A stretch of 64,000 nt of DNA from Crotophaga sulcirostris (Eukaryota; Chordata; Aves; Cuculiformes; Crotophagidae): positions 1,075,069-1,139,068 of the forward strand of contig VYZB01000146.1 in the NCBI GenBank assembly GCA_013397455.1. Direction: 5' to 3'. Below the pieces are notes generated by a model. That model was not told the origin of the DNA, ran no database searches, and worked only from the letters and a program-made list of their open reading frames with translations. A program made the position numbers and the translations under genes. Shown piece by piece: positions 24,271 to 37,719 of the stretch (positions are counted from its first letter, which is position 1; the number at the start of each line of letters is the position of its first letter).

Positions 24271-24895
24271 CAATATCACAGTATTACAGTATCACAAGGT
24301 TGGAAAGGACCTCTGAGATCGAGTCCAACATATAAGCCAACACTAACACCAACCCATCATCTAAACCATGGCACTGAGTGCCTCATCCAGTCTTCCCTTA
24401 AACACCTCCAGGGTCGGCGACTCCACCACCTCCCTGGGCAGCGCATTCCAATGGCTAATCACCCTTTCAGTGAAGAACTTTTTCCTAACATCAAGTCTAA
24501 ACTTTCCCTGATGAAGCTTAAGTCTATGTCCTCTAGTTCTGTCACTGGTCACCTGAGAGAAGAGACCAACGCCTGCTTGACTACAACCTCCTTTTAGGTA
24601 GTTGTAGAGAGCAATAAGGTATCCCCTGAGCCTCCTCTTCTCCAGACTAAACAGCCCCAGCTCCCTCAGTTGCTCCTCGTAGGGCTTGTGCTCCAGCCCC
24701 TTCACCATCTTTGTTGCCCTCCTCTGGACACCCTCCAGTATCCTGACATCTTTCCCAAACTGAGGGGCCCAGAACTGTACACAGTATTCAAGGTGAGGCC
24801 TGACCAATGCCGAGTACAGAGGGGCGATAACTTCTCTGGTCCTGCTGGCCACACTATTCCTGATGCAGGCCAGGATGCCTTTTACTTTGTCCTTT
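24271..24895 (-). mobile_element. CR1 LINE, 5'-truncated, copy 2, best preserved
   Basis: The 3' end on the minus strand is at about 24271, marked by degenerate TACTGTGA-type terminal repeats. Homology fades near 24890. A single uninterrupted minus frame of 163 codons plus a TAG stop (24852-24361) covers the RT C-terminal domain in canonical order: [75 protein letters not shown] and the terminus [10 protein letters not shown]. The distance from stop to element end is about 90 bp, as expected for a CR1 3' UTR. With no frameshift over almost 500 bp this copy is much less decayed than the others, so it is probably the youngest insertion in the window. Catalytic RT motifs lie upstream of the truncation and are missing, so it cannot move on its own. 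Confidence 0.95.
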
Positions 24896-27800
24896 CCACT
24901 ACCACACGTGATGGTGCCCTTATGGCTTTATACATCCTTGGGTGCACAACCCCATGACTACTTTTTATACTGGTTGGGTCAAATCCTTCACAGTGTTACT
25001 CTGCTTTCCCTCAGCTGTGATGCCAGTGAAATCAAGTTACATTAAATGTGGAAAAGCAGAGCCCTTATCTATATAATGCCTTGATATATTTTTTGTTTTG
25101 TAATGTCTTCCTTAGCACATATCTTTCTTTACAGTTTCCTTTTTTATTTCTCTGCACCTCGTTTTACAAACCTGTCTTCTTTACATTTGGTAACCATCAC
25201 CATGATCTATCTGATCTAGACAGCTGTGCCGAGACAGGGAATTTTGAAATAATACCATAAAAAACTGGAAGCCTTTTGCCACACTTGCATTCATTTTAGT
25301 GGTTATCACTGTAACAGTTAACAAAAGACACAAAGACATCCATACCCAAAACACAGCATATGAAGATTTAATTTTTTTTTTAAATGGCACATACATTTAA
25401 ATAGCTCTTACTTTTCCCATTTGGCAAGGCCATTGTTGTGGCTAATGTATGTATTTCTGAAAACAATGATACATTTCCAATAGTATCTTCCACGATTTTT
25501 TTTCAATGAGCAATAAAAGAGGTTGAGGTGGGATGTGTTTTATCCCACCACATTATATCATTCCTCTTTTTCCTCTTTGTTGGATGGCAATCAGGAACCC
25601 TCATGCCAAGCTTGGGAAGCAACAGCATCTGGCTCCTTGGCAGATTCTGCAGGCGGTCTTGTTGCCAGCCTTTAAGCTGTGTCTGGGTCTGCTGCATGGT
25701 TTGGCTGCAGATGGGCTCTCTGGGTTGCCTTGTGCTTATGGGTGCCAGTTTTGGCTTACCTTTGATTCTGAGGACTTTACTCATTTTTATTCATTTGTGA
25801 ATAAGGACCCATCCAAATGCTTCATGAAACCAATATCAGAGTGTACCGATATTTAAAATGAAAAGAGAAGGAGGCTGTTTCCCTTCCCCCTCCCCAGGAT
25901 GAAACATTATAATAGCATCTGCAAATGGATCTGGATCTATCAGTATTTCCATTATAAATCAGGGGCTTAGAGCTTAGCCATGAATATTCCTCACAGAATG
26001 AAATGCAATGCCACTGCTGGTATCAAAACAGCGACGAAGGTTTTTTTTCAGACCACCTAGGCATTCCCACATTCACTTTCCCTTCCTTCAGAGGGGGAAT
26101 CATTTTGAAGACGTGACAGTCTAACATCAAACATATGTCCAAAAACATCTACCGAACAAAAAGATGCTTCTTGCCGATGTTTCTGAATGCTGAGGTTCAG
26201 TACAGTTTTGGAGTCACTTACAAGAGCAGTGCCTAGGCCTGGAAAAAAAGCTTTGAAATCAGAGACTTGGTGGACACCGAGGGAGCTGTGGCTGTGAACA
26301 CAGCCCTCCTGCCTCTCTGACCTGCAGACCCCCAGAGGCTGGGAGGGTGCAGCAGGGAAGTGCTGTAGCCATCTCCTGCTTCTGCACCTGCTATCAGCTC
26401 CTGCTGGTGGACCTGGTTGTGTGCCCCAGATTTGGGTATACAAGCACCACCCTGGCAGGAGCTGCGTCTCCCAGAGAGAACAGGGGAACAGCGGGGTGTG
26501 GGCAGGCTGTGCTCCCTAATCGGAGGTGTCAGGCTGTTATCCGGGGGGAGCCAAGTGCCTCTGCCCAGCCAGTGAGTGCAGATACTGCTCAGCACAGATG
26601 GTTGGGGGGGCTGCCCAATTACCAAATTAAGCCTTCAAAACACAATGTGACTTGTAGCATTTTGGAAGGAACCTTTCTGGACCTTGGACTCTCATGTCCT
26701 TACCTCTGCATGCTCAGCTGGACCAGGAATGGCTGCTTTTGGTCATATTGGGATGGGTGCCTTTGGGACAGCTTGATTTCTTGGGAAGAAATGTTCCTGC
26801 TGATCCAGGGGAGGATATGAAGAACTGGTGTCCCAGAGAAGTGGGTAGGATGGGGCTCGAGGGAGCAGGGGAGCATCAGGAGCCTGTTGGCACCCTGTTA
26901 GAATATGCACACGGTAATATAGGCGATAGGCCTCGGGGACCAGGACAATTCCCCTGCCTTCAATTGGGCCCTTTTGGTGATGCTGAATACTGGGCAATGC
27001 TGGGTCACAGCTGTCCGGCTGATTCCCAACATCACCCTGTTTCCCTGCTAAGTGCTTCTAAGTGAGCAGAGTAGCCTCCGAGTAGCCAGTCAGGCACTGA
27101 GGGCAATGCACAGCAAAGTCTCTCCAAATGACAACAGTATCCACAGGCAGAAGTTCCAGTATCAATAATGACAAAAGAAAATTAAAGTAAAAAACCCAAC
27201 AACACTTTTTCAAAAGGGTATTTCTATTTTTCTCTTTGCTCTACACAACATAAAATATCACTGCACGAAATTTTATCCCCATATATATGCTGAGGAACCA
27301 CGTCAGTGGCACATACTGCTACACGAAATTCAATTAAACATAATGCAGCATTCAAAGCAGCAGTGTTCTGGTGTCCCTTGATTCCTTTTTTAAACCTGTC
27401 TTTTCTGTATTTAGGGAAAAGGTTTCTTTCCTTTCTGTATTTCCCTACAGTCTATAGACAGTTTCTGCACATGATTTATAACAACCTTCCCTGTGCAATC
27501 TCTTTGAAGATTCATCTTTATGCAATCCTTTCTAACAATCTTTCTTACAATCTTATGTTCTTGCAGTCTGTCTTAAATGAATCAAGGCAGGATGTCAAAT
27601 AGGTTGGGCCAGCACCTTCCCCCCCATCCCTCTCCCTTCTTTTTAGCAATGTGGGGAAAAATGTTAAATCACAAAAACATCATTATAGATTCTCTTTTGC
27701 AGGTTGTTTGAGGAGGGGAAGCTATTCACCTTTAAAAGGAGTGTTGCTCCCAGTTTGGTGAAAGACTTGAACATCCGTGCAGTTCCAAGTATGGGAGGAA

Positions 27801-30000
27801 GCTGCATGCATTTGATGGAATTACCTGCCTTTTAAATTAAAGTGCTTAATAAGTTTCAAATATCAGGTCTCATTTTTGCATGTAGGTCAGAACCTTGTCT
27901 AAAGTTCATTTCTTTTTTTAGGCTAGGAAAAGCACACGTTACAGACCAAAAAATAATAACCAAATAACTGGTTCAGTTTCTTAATGTGAACCTCTCCCCT
28001 GTCCTGCATGACTAGCAAGAGAATTCATCAGGAAATCACACACTAGCATTAAAAATACAAGCTAATATTATCTCCAGGAGAGACTCCAACATGACCAAAG
28101 ACTAAGGATCCAAATAACAGAGCACGTTAAGTGCTGAAAAACAGGACTGGTGAATATTTGTTTAAATTCCATTTGAATTCTCATTTCACACTGTGTCTTC
28201 TGGATATTTCCTTAGGGAAGTGAGGGTTGACTGCTGTTTGGTGGTTGTTGTTTGTAATGTCCTTATTCACATAAAGCACACAAATGTTTATGTGTTTGCT
28301 GTGGTATTTCCTTTTTCACTGTTCTCTTCGACAAGTTTCACCTACTCAGAGGGAAACAGAAGGGGTACTGTGTGGTTTAGGTGATCAACTCAATACCATG
28401 AGGGTTGAATGGCAAATAGGAAACTCTCAACTCAAACAGCTCATAAATAAGGCGCAAGATGAAAATCATGACTCTAAACCATTGACTGCCAAAGGCAAAA
28501 ATATACCAAAAACTTAAGAAATACGCTCAATGCAGTTCCAGCTGGTCCATCAATCGTTCACCAACAGAAGTGCTACAACCATAGCAAATACTATTTAAAC
28601 AAATAGTATTACTATTGCTAGTTCTGTTGTACATGATTTGTGTCTCACAGAGGAGGGTTAGGCAGGGATCTTTTGCCCTGAGATTGGAGCATGTCAGAGG
28701 TGGTCCACAGAGATGCATACTGGCCCACTCTGTGTGCCCAGTCACCTCTTCCATCTCAGGTCATTGCTATACAAGCATAAAAGTAAGAGATTCAGTTATT
28801 GCTGCTGGTGGTTTGCTGTGGATCTAAGCACATTGGTTGAGAGAGGTATCTATTGCTGTCTCACTGTCCAGTTCCTAGTGGCCCAAGGAACACAGCACAA
28901 AGGCTGGCATCCCACTTGGCTCTCCTTGCCCTCATTTTTGGCACCAACAGCTGAGGCCAAGGACTGAATGAGCACAGGGGATGAATCCTGCTTTGAAAAC
29001 TTGCAGATCAGGACTGAGGCATGTTGGAAGAGAAATGTGAAATGCCTGCACACCTTCATCTTGCATGGTCCTATTCTCTGGGTGAAGACGGGATTTATGA
29101 TCCTGTGGGACTCTTAACAATTTTGGCATCCTCACTAGTGGTTTGAGAAGGTGGTCAGATTTAAAAGCCGTACTTCAGGAAGGGGAACTTCTGGAGCAGA
29201 TCGGTCTTTGGGCTCAAAGCAGTCCCTTGACTTCTTGTGCACAGGTGATGTTTTGAAGGAAAATTTGGAGAAAGTCCGTGTCAGATACTTTATTAATTCT
29301 TTAGTTTGATTTACAAGCTGTGCTTTGCCCTGCTTTGAACCGTCATCTGTTTAAACAAACACCTAATGTTTTTAGTTGGGCCTATCTTTTCATTTCTCTT
29401 CCGTGGCATTTTACCTGCAAACTTAATGCTCTTGCCATTTGTCAAGGCACATCCTCAGCTCCTCACTGGGCAACAACGCATGTACACATGAGCAGCAGCT
29501 GCTCCTTTATGTGCCTGGAACAAGCAAAACTTGGAAAATTGGAAGATCCGCGTAGCGTGGCCCAATATATGCAGAACCAGGGTGTTTGCTGCACAGCAAG
29601 CCAGCTATGTACGTGTTTACCCCACAAAATGTCTGAAGCCCTACATGTGTCCTATGCCTGCCCATTTTACTCTGCTTTCCAGCTAGGGCAAGGCAGCCCA
29701 GTGTGCATCAAGGCTTTGCTGTGCCTCTGGACCCCTTGTCTGAAGAACAGAGGGAGGGGACAAATCCTCTGCTCTGGCCCTGGTTCCTGAAGCAGAGGAG
29801 CCATCAGCCAAGACTGCAAGTAGAACAATTGAAGTAAATCTTCAGGTTTCAATAGTGTAGGGTTTTGGTTTTTTCTACTGTGTAAGCTGTCTCTTGTTTT
29901 TATTTTACGCATATTTGGCAAACATTTTGCTTTTACAGCTCAAGCTTTGCCCAGTCACTGGGCTGCACACAGGCTTTGCTTAACTTTTGACTTGCAGAAT
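24896..30000. other. unique sequence, no gene seen
   Basis: Two plus frames are long for non-repeat sequence, 26347-26820 (157 codons) and 29320-29790 (156 codons). Both are rich in Cys and Trp with no recognisable domain and lack splice or promoter context. A T-run plus CAG acceptor-like signal (ctcttttgcag) ends at 27701. A pyrimidine run lies at about 27617-27646. Confidence 0.45.
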
Positions 30001-33000
30001 TAGGAAAGAGATGGGGGTTTGGGCTTTCTGGTGTTGGAGTCAACAGGAGCTTTGTTGTCCACTCCTGGTGGAGGAGGAGGATGGAGAGCAGACTGCCTCC
30101 TGTTAACATTGTAAATTGCTAAGTTTGCTCTTGAACCCCAAACCTGGTAAGTGCTGCCCATCTGACCTCTTCCATAGCCTTGCTTTCAGTCCCTGGCAAG
30201 AAAAAACCTTCCGTTACATTCCGCAGCAGCAGGATAGGGTCCAGGATGTTTAAATCCTCAATACTTTCTGTTATTTCCTGACAATACCCAATTCATTGGG
30301 CCAAGATCTGAATACACATCTTCCTCGCACCATTTCACAAAAGACTTGGATCTCAAGAATAGGAGAAACCACTGCAATACAACAAGGACATATAAATATG
30401 AATGTCAAACTGCCCCATCAATGAAATGCTTTAAAATGCAGGGAGTGCCATGGTGCAGTGGGCCACAGAAACACAATGAAATGATAATGAGGACAAGCAG
30501 AGATGAAGACCACCCACCAGTAGTTTTATGACTGTGACTTGGAACGACAGTTCTCAGCGGGGCCATTGCGACTGGATGCCATTGTCATTTTTAGCACATG
30601 CTAAAGTAGCAATTGTGCACGGACATTTCAACTGTTGCCTCTGACAAACAGCAGCCAGACTATTTATGAACAACCCCCAACCCCATTCTTGTGCGTTTGG
30701 CTGCGTCTGTAGGTAGGAGAGAATGGAAGACTGCTACTTTGTTCTGACAGGTTTTCCCATAGTCACTGTCTGCTACTCCTTGCATATGCTTAATTTTCTG
30801 AGGAAATTATTTACTCTGACCCCTTCCTAGCCAGCTCTCCAGCGTTAATCTTCTCTTATACAAGCTTCTGCCCCACTTAAGCTGTAGTCTCCTCCATACT
30901 CCATTGTTTTTATCCTCCTTTCCTAGAAAAAAAACCAGCATTCAGAATTAGAGTGACAGAGTAAACTTTTCTAGTGCTTGGTTGTGCCCTTAAGACAAAA
31001 CTTGGGTTTTGAGGCAACGAAGAAGAGGAGAGAAAGATGAGGTGCAAGTACATTCCTCATACATTGTTTCACACTGCTGGAGAAGTGTGTGTGCTGTATC
31101 AGAGCGTCTCCCAGGTGTCTTGGCTTAGTTTTCTGCCTTTCCATCCCCAAACACAACCACTACTTTTCTTGCCACGTCTCACCAGTGCCTCGCTTCTAGC
31201 ACAGGGCAGAGGGGATGCAAACAGGGTGCAGGAGAATGTTCTCCCGCCCAACTTTGATATCGAAAACAGTTTGGTGCAATGAGTAGATAAGCAACAAGTC
31301 TTCAAAACAATAATCCAAATGCAGATTTTTTCTGTTTTGTAACTCTGCTAGAAAATTACCAATGCACATTAAAAAAAACACAGCCTTTTACGTTTGCTCA
31401 CTGTTTCATAAATATCTATGGGTTTCAGAGCACCCTTCCAGCTTGCCTTTATGTCTTAATATAATAAGAAACTCATCTGAAAAGAAGTTGATAACTAATA
31501 TAATTTTTAATCATTCACTCTTCAGATCCTGTCATAAAATGTGTAGCTGGGAGAGGATGTTCACATTAATGTGCTACTATAGCACGTCATCACTGCCAAA
31601 GCTTTCATCATGGGATGTCATTGAAAAGTGCCACTTTCACAGCCAAGAAATGTCTAATTTATCCATTAGGCATTCCTTCAGTAGTCATTTAAAGTGAGCA
31701 TGATTGGGTTTCTTTCTTAACTTTCTGTGGTTTACCAAGAAGACAGCTATAGCATGGTTCAGAAAATAAGCACTCATGTTGTTCACAATGGCCTGTGCAG
31801 AAAAACACATTAATTTGCATGCACGTGATGGCAGAGGAAACTGACTCAGTGTGAGCTGTTGGTAACAGGTGCTTCTGGATGGTCAAGTTCAAGGAACTGC
31901 TGGAGCACTGAGTGCTTTAGCATGGATCAAAGCATTGCATGCCTGAGTGCTGTTCTTGGTGTTTATAAAAAGATGGGGAATTATTTATTCATCGCTGAAA
32001 AAAATAAAATAAAAGTAGTTAAGGGGGAGAAGGAGGGAAAGAGGGATGTGTGGCAAACAGAAATGCATATCTGATGGCATAAGGAGACAAGAACAATACA
32101 CCCAGATCATTAACTGCTGCAAAGGGGAATTGCATATTTAGGCCTGGTTTTACAGTATCAAAATTCTGGAAGTAGATCTGAGACATCTCCCTGAGGTATC
32201 GTATATAGTCAGTGGAGAGATGGACTGGAGAGCAGCAATTTAATAAGACAGTTCAAAAAACCTCAGGTAAGAGTGTCTTCTGCAGTTAGCTATCACTTTC
32301 TGGGAACTATGACATATGTCTAGTGTCCAGCCCTGAAATGTGGGGTCCTACACTACTGCAACAGCACAGATATGGAGCAGGCAGCCAACTTCCCTGGCTC
32401 AGGGAACTTCTTATCAAAATCTTCATGGGACTGACAATCACAAAATACGTAGCATGAAGTTGAGTGGAGCAGGATCTCCTGGAGCAGCTCACAGGCAGGT
32501 GACCGTGGCTCTGCAGGAGAGGTTTGCTTTGCCTCTGTGACTCCCCTGCATAGCTTCTGTGCTGGGCCAATAGCTCAAGACTGACAACAAAGCTCTTGAA
32601 AGAGAAGATTGACTGTGTAATTCAGAATTCTGTTTGTGGAGGTAAGAGAGTCAGAAAGGCCTGCACCATGACGTTGTGCAGACCAGTTGCATGCCCAACT
32701 CAATCCCACCCCACTACAATGCAGAGGTGCTCCTGGCCAGCAGATGTCATCTCCTACCTGAGCACCTCCTTCTCATCTGAACTTTCCAACAAAATATGGA
32801 AGGAGTGTCCAGAGACTCTCTGCCATGAACAAGATTCTGGTTTGTGGATTCTGGGTGAGAAACTCAGCCCTTCTGTGCAACACAACTTTCCAGCTATAAA
32901 GCCAATGGCTTTATACAATGGCTGTGCAAGTCATTGAAAATAGTGCAGGAAACTGAAAAGTCCCATCATTCTTTGTCCTGGAGCCCCATGCACCACCCCA

Positions 33001-36000
33001 TAACTGCTCTGAAATTTTAATCAATGAGTACTTTGATTTGCTGTGGAAATGTGGTACAGATATATGGTAGTGATCTTTTGTACCTCATGGGATATTTACT
33101 GTTATGTAGAAACAAGAAGAGTGACCTCACAGAGAGTTCAGCAGAAGATGCTTGTCAATAGCACTGACATTCTTTGCCAAGCGTGAATCCTCAGACTGAT
33201 GTTTCCAGATCTCAGAGTCTCTGCTTCCTTTTTTGCCTGGTTTAAAAGCTCTATGGTGCTAGCCTAAGAGGGATCTCAGAAACTCAGAAACATGCATCAA
33301 GGACATCCAGCAAGACTTCATAGTGTGGGTTGTCTGGTGTCCGCATTTAACAGATTTCCCAGTTGAGGCACATGTTGGTGAAGTGTCATGTCCGATGCAT
33401 GCAGGAAAATTTCTGGTTGATCTGAGAAAAGAATTCAGTGTTTTTGATTCAAATTTTCTGCCTTAACCTCACTCCTCCTTCCCCTTTGTCCTTCCTTCTC
33501 CCTGAATCCCCATTCGTCTTAATGCCTCAGCATACAGATTAAATAGGACTTATCATATGAAAAAGAGGACGCTTGTGGCTGGAAAATGCTATATGTTTAA
33601 ATTCAGCATAGCTGCGAGAACAGGCAGCAAGAAATGGGATTACAAACAGTCAAGCAAGTTCACACATGTTAGTTATGTCCAAAGAGAGTTGCTCTCCTTT
33701 GTTACAGTGTGATCCACTCATCTGTGCAGCTGTGCATCTGGCCTTTTGTTTCTCTACCTATTCTCATAGGTGACTGTTGTAATGAGGAATGACAGAGGCG
33801 AGGAGCTGACAAGCAGAAACCTCCCGGATGGGGTGAAGCGTGGGACTCACATGAATAAGGCACTTGAAGCAAAGGAATCTGGAAAGATATTCAGATATAT
33901 ACAAATGCATAAATATTATGAGCAACGCTATGATATGTCAGCCCCACTTTCCAGCAGACTTCTGTATGCGTGAAGCCTTGCACTGGACCCTCTAGCAAAT
34001 CTCTCCTGTTTATTCCGCGTGCATCCAGATACTGTGATGGAGACAACACAGTAGCTCTGTTTGAGTACCTAATCACCACTGTATAGCTGGTACCTCCTCT
34101 GGACTGTGCTGAGCTTCTTCATGTTCAGTACAGCTTGTTCTCTGTGCCAAGCACAGACCAAGCAACCAAGCACAGTATTTTTCAAACTCTGTGGCTGATC
34201 TCTAAATGGTGGGTTTCATACTTTGTAGGGGAGATTAAAGCCTGGCTGCCAAGGAATGTTTATTTTTGTGTTCTTGCCTAATCATTGTCACAGATGATTC
34301 AGCAAGAGCAGAACTGCCACTCTGCCTGAAAAAAAATCTGCTGGGGCTTGCTCTCCTTCAATTTGGAGTTGAAATGAACAAAAATATATAAAAAGTCATC
34401 CTTGTCCTCCCAGTGGGTACTTTTCTGTGTTTTTAGGGAGGAATACTGAGCTAAAATTGGAGAAACTGCACAGGTAGAAACATTATTAACATAATTAATG
34501 GCTTCTGTAAACCCAGAATAATGTTGTCTGGGGGATGTTTTGCTGTCTGCAAAAACCAAGAGACCTAACAGGTACCTGCAATTCCACATCTTGATGTTAT
34601 TTAGCGAATTTTATCCTGCCATGAGGAGGTCAACAGTCATGTACCTTCTGTGTTGGACACTGTCAAGCCTTATTTACTGTCATTAGAAGGTCCCAGGAGA
34701 AAGCTGGTGAGGTTTTGGCAGTTTGTGGCAGAGGAGAGAGCTACAGCTGCAGAGCAGTTGTTGTCATAACACCTATTCATCATTATCCCTCTCATCATGA
34801 ATCACCTCCTGATAACCAACCCCTCTTTGTTTACATCCATCACATCTAGAAAATCCATGCTTGTTTCCAGGAATCACAGGTCTACCTGGGAAAACTCTGG
34901 CTGGTTTTATGCCAGTATTGCTTCCCCAAACCCAGAAAATTCTCGAAGTCTCCCTGCTGAGAGAACAGGGACAGCTTTTCAAATGTTTTGTTCACTTCCA
35001 CTTAAAATTCAACCAGAGTATCTAAATTAGGAATGCTGCTACATTCCAGCTCAGAAAGCTGCAGTGCTCTGTTACAAACAGGGGCTTCGTCTCCTCCTCG
35101 TCATCCCCGTCTTTCTGGATCGTCCGATCCATTCGCCTAGGTGGAAAGCTTGGTGTTGTACCCTTCCTTCTGTGTCTGGTACAGTGTGGAGCACCATGTC
35201 AGCAATGCACTAATACACAAGAATAATCAGCTCATCAAATCAGCTTCATTAGTTGGAGCTCGAGAGCACAGCTCCGCTGCCCAGCCCCGCAGACACGCAG
35301 CCTGCCTCACCGCTCCATCTGCTACAGCCGAGCAGGAGGGGTCTGCCCATTCGGCTGTTCATGCAGAAGTGCAAAAGCCTGGGACACCGGGGGTACTTCG
35401 AGCATGTGCCATATTCCTGCCTGACACATGTCACCAGGGGATGACTGCTCCTCCCTTGTTTCTCATACGTAAGACCAAATCCAACTGCAGAATGCCAGCA
35501 GCGAAGCCGCTAGAGTGAGGTTTTTTTTGCCACTACTGATTTCCTTGGTCTTGGCGGGGAGGGGAGAGGGTTCGGGTCCAAAAGGTTTGCCTTGCATCCC
35601 TATCACAATGTGGACTCATGGAGGCCGCACTGTACTGCTGGTGGGTGGGTCTGCAGCGGGGACTCTTGTGGGTTAACGGGAGAGGCAACACGGTAAGGGC
35701 TGCTGGAAGATTGTTGTCCCCACACCAGAGTCAGGGCTCTGTGCTCCCTATATTTTGATAGCAGTGGAGCAGGACACCAACAGGTCACAAGTTTCACAGA
35801 CTTGTTCACTGCTTGGAATTTCTGAGTGAGAGTATTTATGGATAGCTCTGGAGTTATTTTTATGAGAATGGCTCTGTAACTAAGCACTTCAGAAGAAAAT
35901 CAGGCCACCATGTAGATTAAAAGGCAGGTGGAGAGGGCTTCGCTTGAGTGTATCCAGCTTGGAAATGGATGGGTGCAAGCACCTAGTAAGCACTTGCTAT

Positions 36001-36134
36001 GGAAACTCCTACAGCCAGTTATCTTCACAAATGCTCTTCCTCAAACAATGATGAATAATAAAGACTTGTGTAAGTCTCCCAGTCTTTGGTATTGCCAAGG
36101 GTCTGTGCAGAAGTATCTGTTGCTTACACTGAAT
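30001..36134. other. unique sequence with scattered exon-like signals
   Basis: A donor-like cctggtaagt lies at 30144-30153. An acceptor-like pyrimidine stretch ending TAG at 33767-33769 is followed by a 67-codon plus frame (33770-33973). A GC-richer patch lies at 35250-35520. None of these forms a recognisable gene structure. Confidence 0.4.
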
Positions 36135-36170
36135 TTCTTTCTCTCTCTCTTTCTCTCTGTGTATTTTTAG
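36135..36170 (+). repeat. (CT)n tract leading into TTTTTAG
   Basis: A degenerate CT/TTC repeat at 36135-36161 runs into tatttttag. It is a simple repeat, but in plus orientation it is also an acceptable splice-acceptor tract; see the finding on 36171-36291. Confidence 0.75.
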
Positions 36171-37719
36171 CATGGATGGAGATATAGTCTCAGAAAATGT
36201 AATGACATGTGACATGCAGGATTCGTATGTATCTAGGCAGTATGGGAATGTACCATGTAGGAGGAGATGTAACATACTGCTTGGCTTCTAATACCCATTA
36301 CTTAAGCATAATAAGTCGCATTATGGAAGCAGATAAGGGGGCTCCCCATTGCGCCTAAGCATTAGAAAACATATGTTTATCCCGTACCTGTATTTTCCCT
36401 TTGCTTTATGTCATTATGTTAAAGTCAATTCATGCAATATTGGCTGAAGATTTACATCGGCTTGGCAAAAATGCTCTAGGGATTTGTCTTTAGAAGATGA
36501 TCAGTTTTCACAAGAAAATAGTGACCAACTTGATTCCACCTCTCCCATGCCGTTAACAAATATCTGCTAGTGAGTCCAATCAGATACCAATGCAAAGCTA
36601 CAGCAAGTCATCTGATGTTGAGGGGAATTTTTTTAAGATTTTATGAGAGTCAAAAGCAATGTTCTGTCCTGGAGTTACCTTTGTAACTCTAACAAGATGA
36701 GACAGTGAAGTTTTTGCCTTGTAAGTGGTTCTAACTAAAGGTTTTTCCAAAATATAGCAAGTTTAAGGAAGCATTTAATGTCCACTATGTCTCTGTCACT
36801 GGGATGTGTCTCAAACAGAAGGGATCAACCTCTTCCCTCCCTTGTTTTCACATTGCAAACTAGTTTTAATAGGAATTGTAGCCTGCAAATGGATAAAAAA
36901 AGGTCTGGCAAAGGATCTTAATATCACAGTTCAAGCAAAAATGCCTATTTTCCTAACCAAGGTTTAAATTGCATTGTAAAGATAGACACTGAAACGGTTG
37001 ACAGCTTTAACAAGAAAACTGTGACTGCAATCCTACTGCAAACCATACATCTTGTGAGATCAAGTGGAATGCTCTGTACAGATGCCAAAAAGAACTGAAT
37101 TTTTAAAGCCTGTTTTTTTATTAGTAGTTAATGGTATATATTTAGCACTGAAAAGATCATTTGACAGCACATCAGTCTTGCCAGATATATGAGTAAAAGG
37201 AAACTCAAAAAACCACATTTGTTAGGGGTCTTTTTCACTTGAAATTTTAGTAGGAACCAACCTATCAGATGCGAACTCTGCTGAACTAGATGGAAAGACT
37301 GCCATTGATTTCCATGGACTTTAGATCAACCATAAGGAGAGGAAGCAAAATGCATGCTAGGATGTTTCCTTGGTTATTTGCCTGTCCTTTTAAATGCTAT
37401 ATGTGACATTTTAAAGTTCAGGTGTTAAAAAAGGAATGATAGCTTCATGAAGGGTTTGTCAGTGAACTGCAGAGTTTAGAAGGCTGTTAAAAATATGAAT
37501 ATAAATGTCTCTGTGCATACACACTACAGGGACAGAATTTAATTTAGCTGGAGCTGGTGGTACCTGACACTTTCTGCTATGAGAGCCTGTTTTCAGTTTT
37601 CTATAACTTTGCCAAGTTTTAACCATTCAGTGTCTACCTCACACTGAATATTTTGCATCTCTTGATTCCACCAGCAAGGTGATGAAAAGCTACCCAGTAG
37701 CACAGAATGGAGAAGGCAA
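36171..37719. other. AT-rich unique sequence
   Basis: The first 120 bases hold a short open plus frame after the CT tract. The block 36340-36560 is non-repetitive, AT-rich and enhancer-like in texture; conservation cannot be judged from one sequence. The remainder shows nothing. Confidence 0.4.

Noticed and set aside
24112..24597. Plus-strand open frame of 161 codons
   Set aside because: Most of it is antisense to the intact CR1 frame of copy 2.
26347..26820. Plus-strand open frame of 157 codons
   Set aside because: Cys/Trp-rich with no domain; no promoter, splice or codon-bias support.
29320..29790. Plus-strand open frame of 156 codons
   Set aside because: As for a chance frame: no domain and Cys clusters that fit no known disulfide pattern.
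35560..35590. gggttcgggtcc as a tRNA B-box
   Set aside because: No A-box or cloverleaf can be drawn around it.
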